From NCBI GenBank assembly GCA_963592135.1, contig CAVAVP010000033.1, forward strand, positions 1 through 27,050: 27,050 bases of DNA. Reading direction: 5' to 3'. A program made the translations under genes and the position numbers. This stretch comes from UBA3700 sp963592135 (GTDB lineage Bacteria; Bacillota; Clostridia; Christensenellales; UBA3700). The notes under the pieces were generated by a model. That model ran no database searches. It was given only the letters and a program-made list of their open reading frames with translations, and was not told the DNA's origin. Positions 22,596 through 27,050 of the stretch are shown in pieces (position 1 is the first letter of the stretch; each line of letters begins with the position of its first letter).

Positions 22596-23810
22596 ATGAA
22601 ATTTATTTTAGGTGGCGTTTGTGCAGCAAAAGGTTTTAAAGCTAATGGCATTCATTGTGGTATTAGAAAAAACCATTCAAAAAAAGATTTAGCTTGTATT
22701 TATAGTGAAGTTAAAGCAACATGTGCAGCAACTTATACTACAAATCTTGTAAAAGGTGCACCACTTTTAGTTACAAAAGAAAATATAAGCAATGGCTATG
22801 CTCAAGCAGTTATTTGTAATAGTGGAAACGCAAATACTTGTAACGCAAATGGTATTGAAATTGCAAAACTTGGATGTGAATATCTTGCAAAAGAATTAAA
22901 TATAAAGGCAAGTGATGTAGTAGTCGCCTCAACTGGAGTTATTGGTCAACCTTTAGATATTACTCCAATAAAGGAAGGGATTCCCGCACTTGTTAAAGGA
23001 CTCTCTACAAATAAAGGTTCAGATGCTGCTGAAGCTATTATGACCACAGATACTATAAAGAAAGAAGTGGCTGTAGAGTTTGAAGTAGATGGAAAAGTTT
23101 GTCACATTGGTGGTATTGCTAAGGGCTCTGGTATGATTCATCCAAATATGGCTACAATGCTTGTGTTCATAACAACAGACTGTGCAATCTCTGCAAAGAT
23201 GCTTCAAAAAGCCCTATCTTCAGATATTAAAGATACATTTAATATGGTATCCGTTGATGGAGATACATCAACCAATGATATGGTTACAGTTCTTGCTAAT
23301 GGTATGGCTGGAAATAAAGAAATAGTAGAGGAAGGTGTTGCATTTACAGAGTTTATGAAAGCATTAAACTCAGTTACTGTTTCTTTATGTAGATTAATTG
23401 CAGGTGATGGTGAAGGTGCTACTAAACTTCTTGAATGTAAAGTGTCAAATGCTAAAGATTTAAAAAACGCAAAAATAGTTGCTAAAAGCGTAATTTGCTC
23501 ATCACTTTTAAAGGCTGCTATGTTTGGGGCTGATGCAAACTGGGGAAGAGTTTTATGCGCAATTGGTTATTCAGGAGCTGATGTAGATGTTAATAAAATT
23601 GATGTTGAGTTTAAGTCTAATAAAGGAAATATCATAGTTTGTAAAAATGGAGCTGGAGTAGAATTTTCTGAGGAAAAAGCAAAAGAGATTTTACTTGAGA
23701 AAGAAATAGAAATATTAGTTAATTTAAATGATGGTACATTCTCATCAACAGCATGGGGATGTGATTTAACATATGATTATGTAAAAATCAATGGAGATTA
23801 TCGTACATAA
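22596..23810 (+). CDS. argJ: ArgJ, ornithine acetyltransferase
   Basis: ArgJ recycles the acetyl group from N-acetylornithine to glutamate; some versions also use acetyl-CoA. The 404-residue proenzyme self-cleaves at Ala186-Thr187 within GSGMIHPNMATML, leaving Thr187 as nucleophile. The oxyanion segment STGVIGQPL is at 112-120. The N-terminus starts GGVCAAKGFKANGI as in the family. The ribosome site AGGAGAG overlaps the argC stop. Presence of argJ indicates the cyclic acetyl pathway, so a separate argA or argE should not be required once the cycle is primed. Confidence 0.96.
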   Translation: MKFILGGVCAAKGFKANGIHCGIRKNHSKKDLACIYSEVKATCAATYTTNLVKGAPLLVTKENISNGYAQAVICNSGNANTCNANGIEIAKLGCEYLAKELNIKASDVVVASTGVIGQPLDITPIKEGIPALVKGLSTNKGSDAAEAIMTTDTIKKEVAVEFEVDGKVCHIGGIAKGSGMIHPNMATMLVFITTDCAISAKMLQKALSSDIKDTFNMVSVDGDTSTNDMVTVLANGMAGNKEIVEEGVAFTEFMKALNSVTVSLCRLIAGDGEGATKLLECKVSNAKDLKNAKIVAKSVICSSLLKAAMFGADANWGRVLCAIGYSGADVDVNKIDVEFKSNKGNIIVCKNGAGVEFSEEKAKEILLEKEIEILVNLNDGTFSSTAWGCDLTYDYVKINGDYRT

Positions 23811-23822
23811 AAGTGAGGATAT

Positions 23823-24686
23823 ATGAATAATAATTTTACTAATGCAGAAAGAGCCGTTGTCTTAACACAAGCACTACCTTATATTCAAAAATATAATGGA
23901 AAAATTGTAGTAGTTAAATATGGCGGAAACGCAATGATTAATGAAGAATTAAAAGAACAAGTTATGGAAGATATCGTTCTTTTAAATTTAATTGGGGTTA
24001 AAGTTGTACTAGTTCATGGTGGTGGCCCTGAAATATCTGAATTAATGGCTAAACTTGGTAAAAAAACAGAATTTGTTAATGGTCTTAGAGTTACAGATAA
24101 AGAAACTGTAGATATTGTTCAAATGGTTCTTGCTGGTAAGGTAAATAAATCTTTAGTTAATTTTATTGAAGTTAAGGGCGGTAAAGCCATGGGAATTTCA
24201 GGTTTGGATGGAAGATTAATCGAAGCTAAAATGAAAGACGAATCTTTAGGCTATGTAGGCTCAATTACTAATATAAACATAAAGCCTGTTGAAGACTTAC
24301 TTGAGAAAGGTTATATTCCAGTAATTTCTACAATTGCATGTGATAAAGAAGGAAATACCTACAATATAAATGGTGATACAGCCGCTGCTAGAATCGCTGG
24401 TGCGTTAAATTCTGAACGTTTAATTATGATGACTGATGTTGCTGGAATTTTAAAAGATAAAAATGATCCATCAACTCTAATTAAGGAAATTACAGTAGGA
24501 AAGGCACGTAACTTAATAGAAACAGGTGTAATTCAAGGTGGAATGATTCCAAAGGTTGAATGTTGCGTTGATGCAATAAAGCATGGCGTTAAAAAAGTAG
24601 TTATAATGGATGGTCGTGTTCCGCATTCAATTTTGTTAGAGCTTCTAACAAATGAAGGTGCTGGTTCTATGGTAAAGGGTGAGTAA
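23823..24686 (+). CDS. argB: ArgB, N-acetylglutamate kinase
   Basis: Phosphorylates N-acetylglutamate, the step commonly controlled by arginine. The 287-residue amino-acid-kinase fold shows VVKYGGNAM near residue 26, LVHGGGPEIS near 63 and the late NINGDTAAARIAGAL nucleotide region. The length includes the N-terminal helix typical of arginine-sensitive hexameric forms, so feedback inhibition is plausible. GTGAGG precedes the ATG. Its stop is one base before the argD ATG. Confidence 0.96.
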   Translation: MNNNFTNAERAVVLTQALPYIQKYNGKIVVVKYGGNAMINEELKEQVMEDIVLLNLIGVKVVLVHGGGPEISELMAKLGKKTEFVNGLRVTDKETVDIVQMVLAGKVNKSLVNFIEVKGGKAMGISGLDGRLIEAKMKDESLGYVGSITNINIKPVEDLLEKGYIPVISTIACDKEGNTYNINGDTAAARIAGALNSERLIMMTDVAGILKDKNDPSTLIKEITVGKARNLIETGVIQGGMIPKVECCVDAIKHGVKKVVIMDGRVPHSILLELLTNEGAGSMVKGE

Positions 24687-24687
24687 A

Positions 24688-25857
24688 ATGAATGATATTC
24701 AAGCAATAGATAATTTGTTTGTAGCAAATACCTATAATCGTTTTCCAATAGAAATTAAAGAAGGAAAAGGTTCTATTTTAAAAGATTTTAATGGAAAAGA
24801 ATACATTGATTTAGGTTCAGGAATAGGAGTTACTATTTTTGGAATAAATGATGAAAAATGGAAAGAAGCTGTAATTAATCAATTAAATTGCGTACAACAT
24901 ACTTCTAATCTTTATTACTCAGAACCTTGTGCTAAACTTGCAAAACTTTTATGTGAAAAAACAGGAATGAAAAAAGTGTTCTTTGGAAACTCAGGAGCAG
25001 AAGCTAACGAATGCGCTATAAAGGTTGCAAGAAAGTATGCTCAAGATAAAAAAGGTGAAGATTACTATAAGATAATAACACTTAAAAATAGTTTTCATGG
25101 AAGAACTATAACAACACTTGCTGCGACTGGCCAAGATGTTTTTCATAAGTCATTTAAGCCATTAACTGAAGGCTTCTTATATGCTGAAGCAAATAATATA
25201 GATAGTTTAAAAGAATTAGTAGAAAACAATAAAATTGCAGGCATTATGATTGAATGTGTTCAAGGAGAGGGAGGAGTACTTCCACTTAATAGTGATTTTG
25301 TTGAAGGTGTTTATAAAATCTGTAATGAAAAAGATATATTAATGATTGTTGATGAAGTTCAAACAGGTAATGGAAGAACAGGAAAGTTATATGCTTATCA
25401 AAACTTTAACGTTCAACCAGATATTGTATCAACAGCAAAAGGTCTAGGCGGTGGACTTCCTATTGGTGCATGTTTAATGAATGAAAAAGTTCAAAATGTG
25501 CTAAAAGCAGGAGATCATGGTTCTACATTTGGTGGTAATCCAATAGCATGTGCGGGAGCTTTATCTATTCTTTCTAGAATTGACGATAAATTATTAACTG
25601 AGGTTAATGAAAAATCAAAGTATATTTTTGATTCTTTAAAGAAGGTTGATGGAATAGAAAGTGTATCTGGTATGGGTTTAATGATAGGAATTAAAACAAA
25701 AATGCCTGCAAAAGAAGTTGTTCTTAAATGTATGGAAAAAGGTGTTATTTGTTTAACAGCTAAAGATAGAGTAAGATTGCTTCCTGCATTAAATATAAAG
25801 ATGGAAGATTTACAAAAAGCAATAAATACAATAATTGAAGTTGTAAAGGAAGGTTAA
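24688..25857 (+). CDS. argD: ArgD, acetylornithine aminotransferase
   Basis: A PLP-dependent class III aminotransferase converting the semialdehyde to N-acetylornithine. The 389-residue length is typical. Key features are NSGAEANECAIKVARK (101-116), NSFHGRT (134-140), Asp222 in VDEVQTGNGRTG and the PLP lysine Lys251 in STAKGLGGGLPIGA. I start at ATG 24688 with AAAGGGTGAG as ribosome site. The upstream in-frame GTG at 24679 lies within argB and within that ribosome site. argF starts one base after the stop. Confidence 0.95.
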   Translation: MNDIQAIDNLFVANTYNRFPIEIKEGKGSILKDFNGKEYIDLGSGIGVTIFGINDEKWKEAVINQLNCVQHTSNLYYSEPCAKLAKLLCEKTGMKKVFFGNSGAEANECAIKVARKYAQDKKGEDYYKIITLKNSFHGRTITTLAATGQDVFHKSFKPLTEGFLYAEANNIDSLKELVENNKIAGIMIECVQGEGGVLPLNSDFVEGVYKICNEKDILMIVDEVQTGNGRTGKLYAYQNFNVQPDIVSTAKGLGGGLPIGACLMNEKVQNVLKAGDHGSTFGGNPIACAGALSILSRIDDKLLTEVNEKSKYIFDSLKKVDGIESVSGMGLMIGIKTKMPAKEVVLKCMEKGVICLTAKDRVRLLPALNIKMEDLQKAINTIIEVVKEG

Positions 25858-25858
25858 C

Positions 25859-26845
25859 ATGGATTTAAAAGGAAAAAGTTTTTTAAAATTATTGGATTTT
25901 ACTCCTGAAGAGATTGAAGGATTAATCGAACTTGCTGCAGATTTAAAATATAAAAAACAAAAAGGTGTAACTCATAAAATATGTGAAGGTAAAAACATTG
26001 CTCTTATATTTGAAAAAACATCTACAAGAACGCGCTGTTCTTTTGAAGTTGCAGCTTTTGATTTAGGAATTCATCCTGTTTATCTAGATCCTAAATCTTC
26101 TCAAATAGGTAAGAAAGAAAGTATTGAAGATACTGCAAGAGTATTAGGTAGAATGTTTGATGGTATTGAGTATAGAGGATATGGACAAGAAATAGTTGAA
26201 TCTCTTGCTAGATATTCTGGCGTTCCTGTATGGAATGGATTAACAAATGAATTTCATCCAACGCAAATACTTGCAGATTTTTTAACAATAAAAGAAAAAT
26301 TTGGAAAATTAAAGGGAATAAAACTTGTTTACATGGGTGATGCTAGATATAACATGGGAAACTCTCTTATGGTTGGTGCTGCTAAAATGGGAATGCATTT
26401 TGTAGCTTGTTCTCCTGAAAAATATTTCCCAAATAAAGAACTTATAAATCAATGTATTGAAATAGCAAAAGAAACTGGTGCGGTACTAGAATTTAACTCA
26501 GATCCAATTGTAGCGACAAAAGGTGCTGATGTTATTTATACTGATGTTTGGGTTTCTATGGGTGAGCCTGATGAAGTTTGGAAAGAAAGAATTGAAGATT
26601 TACTTCCTTACCAAGTTAATAAAGTTATTATGGATAATGCGGGAAGTCAATGTAAATTTATGCATTGTTTGCCAGCTTTCCATGATTTAAAAACTCAAGT
26701 AGGAAGAGAAATTTATGAAAAGTTTGGCTTAGAGGCTATGGAGGTAACTGATGAAGTCTTTGAATCTGATGCGTCTATTGTTTTTGATGAAGCCGAGAAT
26801 AGAATGCATACAATTAAAGCAGTTATAGCTGCAACTTTAGGCTAA
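25859..26845 (+). CDS. argF: ArgF, ornithine carbamoyltransferase
   Basis: Makes citrulline from ornithine and carbamoyl phosphate. The 328 residues include the carbamoyl-phosphate motif STRTR (55-59), the HPTQ block in EFHPTQILADF, GDARYNMGNSL and the catalytic FMHCLPAFHD. The HCLP block and the ornithine-binding segment with SMG support ornithine rather than aspartate as substrate. AAGGAAGG within the end of argD is the ribosome site. argG, argH and carAB are not in the window. A clear terminator follows. Confidence 0.96.
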   Translation: MDLKGKSFLKLLDFTPEEIEGLIELAADLKYKKQKGVTHKICEGKNIALIFEKTSTRTRCSFEVAAFDLGIHPVYLDPKSSQIGKKESIEDTARVLGRMFDGIEYRGYGQEIVESLARYSGVPVWNGLTNEFHPTQILADFLTIKEKFGKLKGIKLVYMGDARYNMGNSLMVGAAKMGMHFVACSPEKYFPNKELINQCIEIAKETGAVLEFNSDPIVATKGADVIYTDVWVSMGEPDEVWKERIEDLLPYQVNKVIMDNAGSQCKFMHCLPAFHDLKTQVGREIYEKFGLEAMEVTDEVFESDASIVFDEAENRMHTIKAVIAATLG

Positions 26846-26867
26846 AAATATAAACAGAATTAAAATG

Positions 26868-26906
26868 AAAAATTGCTAATGATGAGCATCGTTAGCAATT
26901 TTTTTT
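26868..26906 (+). terminator. Intrinsic terminator of the arginine operon
   Basis: AATTGCTAATGAT (26871-26883) pairs with ATCGTTAGCAATT (26888-26900) with one G-T wobble and a four-base loop, followed by a run of eight T (26899-26906). Confidence 0.92.
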
Positions 26907-27050
26907 ATAGAATTTATTTGTATATATCAAAAAGAGAACTATAAACATATGAATTTGATTTTAACTTAAGATTTGATATATTAAAATGATATAATTCGTT
27001 ATTGAAAGAAATAATAAATAAGGCAGTTTACAAAAAAGATTATGAGAATG
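26907..27050 (+). promoter_or_regulatory. End of window: possible promoter of the next gene
   Basis: TGA-TATAAT at 26987-26995 is an extended -10 with only a weak -35. ATG codons at 27042 and 27048 are the only candidate starts before the window ends, and I cannot tell whether a gene begins here. Confidence 0.35.

Noticed and set aside
1..27050. CRISPR arrays, tRNAs, insertion sequences
   Set aside because: I looked for repeat-spacer periodicity, tRNA arms and transposase-like products on both strands and saw none.

Overview
The window reads as a chromosome segment of an AT-rich, low-GC Gram-positive-type bacterium, probably an uncultured Clostridia. The evidence is AT-rich codon use, strong AGGAGG-type ribosome sites, the order tig-clpP-clpX-ysxC, an mraZ-rsmH-ftsQ-ftsA-ftsZ division cluster, and an RNase P RNA of the A (ancestral) architecture. 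Bacilli and Mollicutes carry B-type RNase P RNA, so they are unlikely. The genus cannot be read from sequence alone. Every gene I can support lies on the + strand.

Layout. (1) 1-3374: protein quality control: trigger factor, ClpP and ClpX, closed by a clear terminator. (2) 3400-6022: the GTPase YsxC, a calcineurin-like phosphoesterase and a cation diffusion transporter of manganese type. (3) 6023-12007: a control region of about 390 bases (two perfect DnaA boxes, three TGGAA repeats 10 bases apart, a consensus promoter), then mraZ, rsmH, a Gln/Tyr-rich single-pass membrane protein where ftsL is usually found, ftsQ/divIB, ftsA and ftsZ. No peptidoglycan synthesis genes are interleaved. (4) 12073-19689: a seven-gene cassette with its own promoter (below). 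(5) 19693-21128: nrdR and a DUF6273-type lipoprotein, with no gap after the cassette. (6) 21198-21524: RNase P RNA. (7) 21576-26906: the arginine operon argC-J-B-D-F with promoter and terminator.

The cassette is the most interesting part. In order it encodes an SPFH/Band-7 protein with a C-terminal zinc ribbon; a 117-residue helical protein; two charged helical proteins of 208 and 196 residues with ESCRT-III/Snf7-like layout; a Vps4-like ATPase (N-terminal MIT domain plus a meiotic-clade AAA domain); a BrxL-like AAA+ ATPase lacking the C-terminal Lon-protease region; and a large zinc ribbon-TIR-helical repeat protein. The 196-residue protein ends in a MIM1-like motif of the kind MIT domains bind, so both halves of an ESCRT-III/Vps4 handshake sit next to each other. 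Together with the SPFH protein, the BREX-type ATPase and a TIR domain that keeps its catalytic-type glutamate, this suggests a membrane-associated remodelling system coupled to stress or phage defence. That function is inference; the domain readings are much firmer.

A second theme is leaderless expression. ysxC, the phosphoesterase gene and ftsA each have a -10 box ending 6-7 bases before the ATG and no ribosome site, so their predicted transcripts begin at or one base before the start codon. Most other genes here have good ribosome sites.
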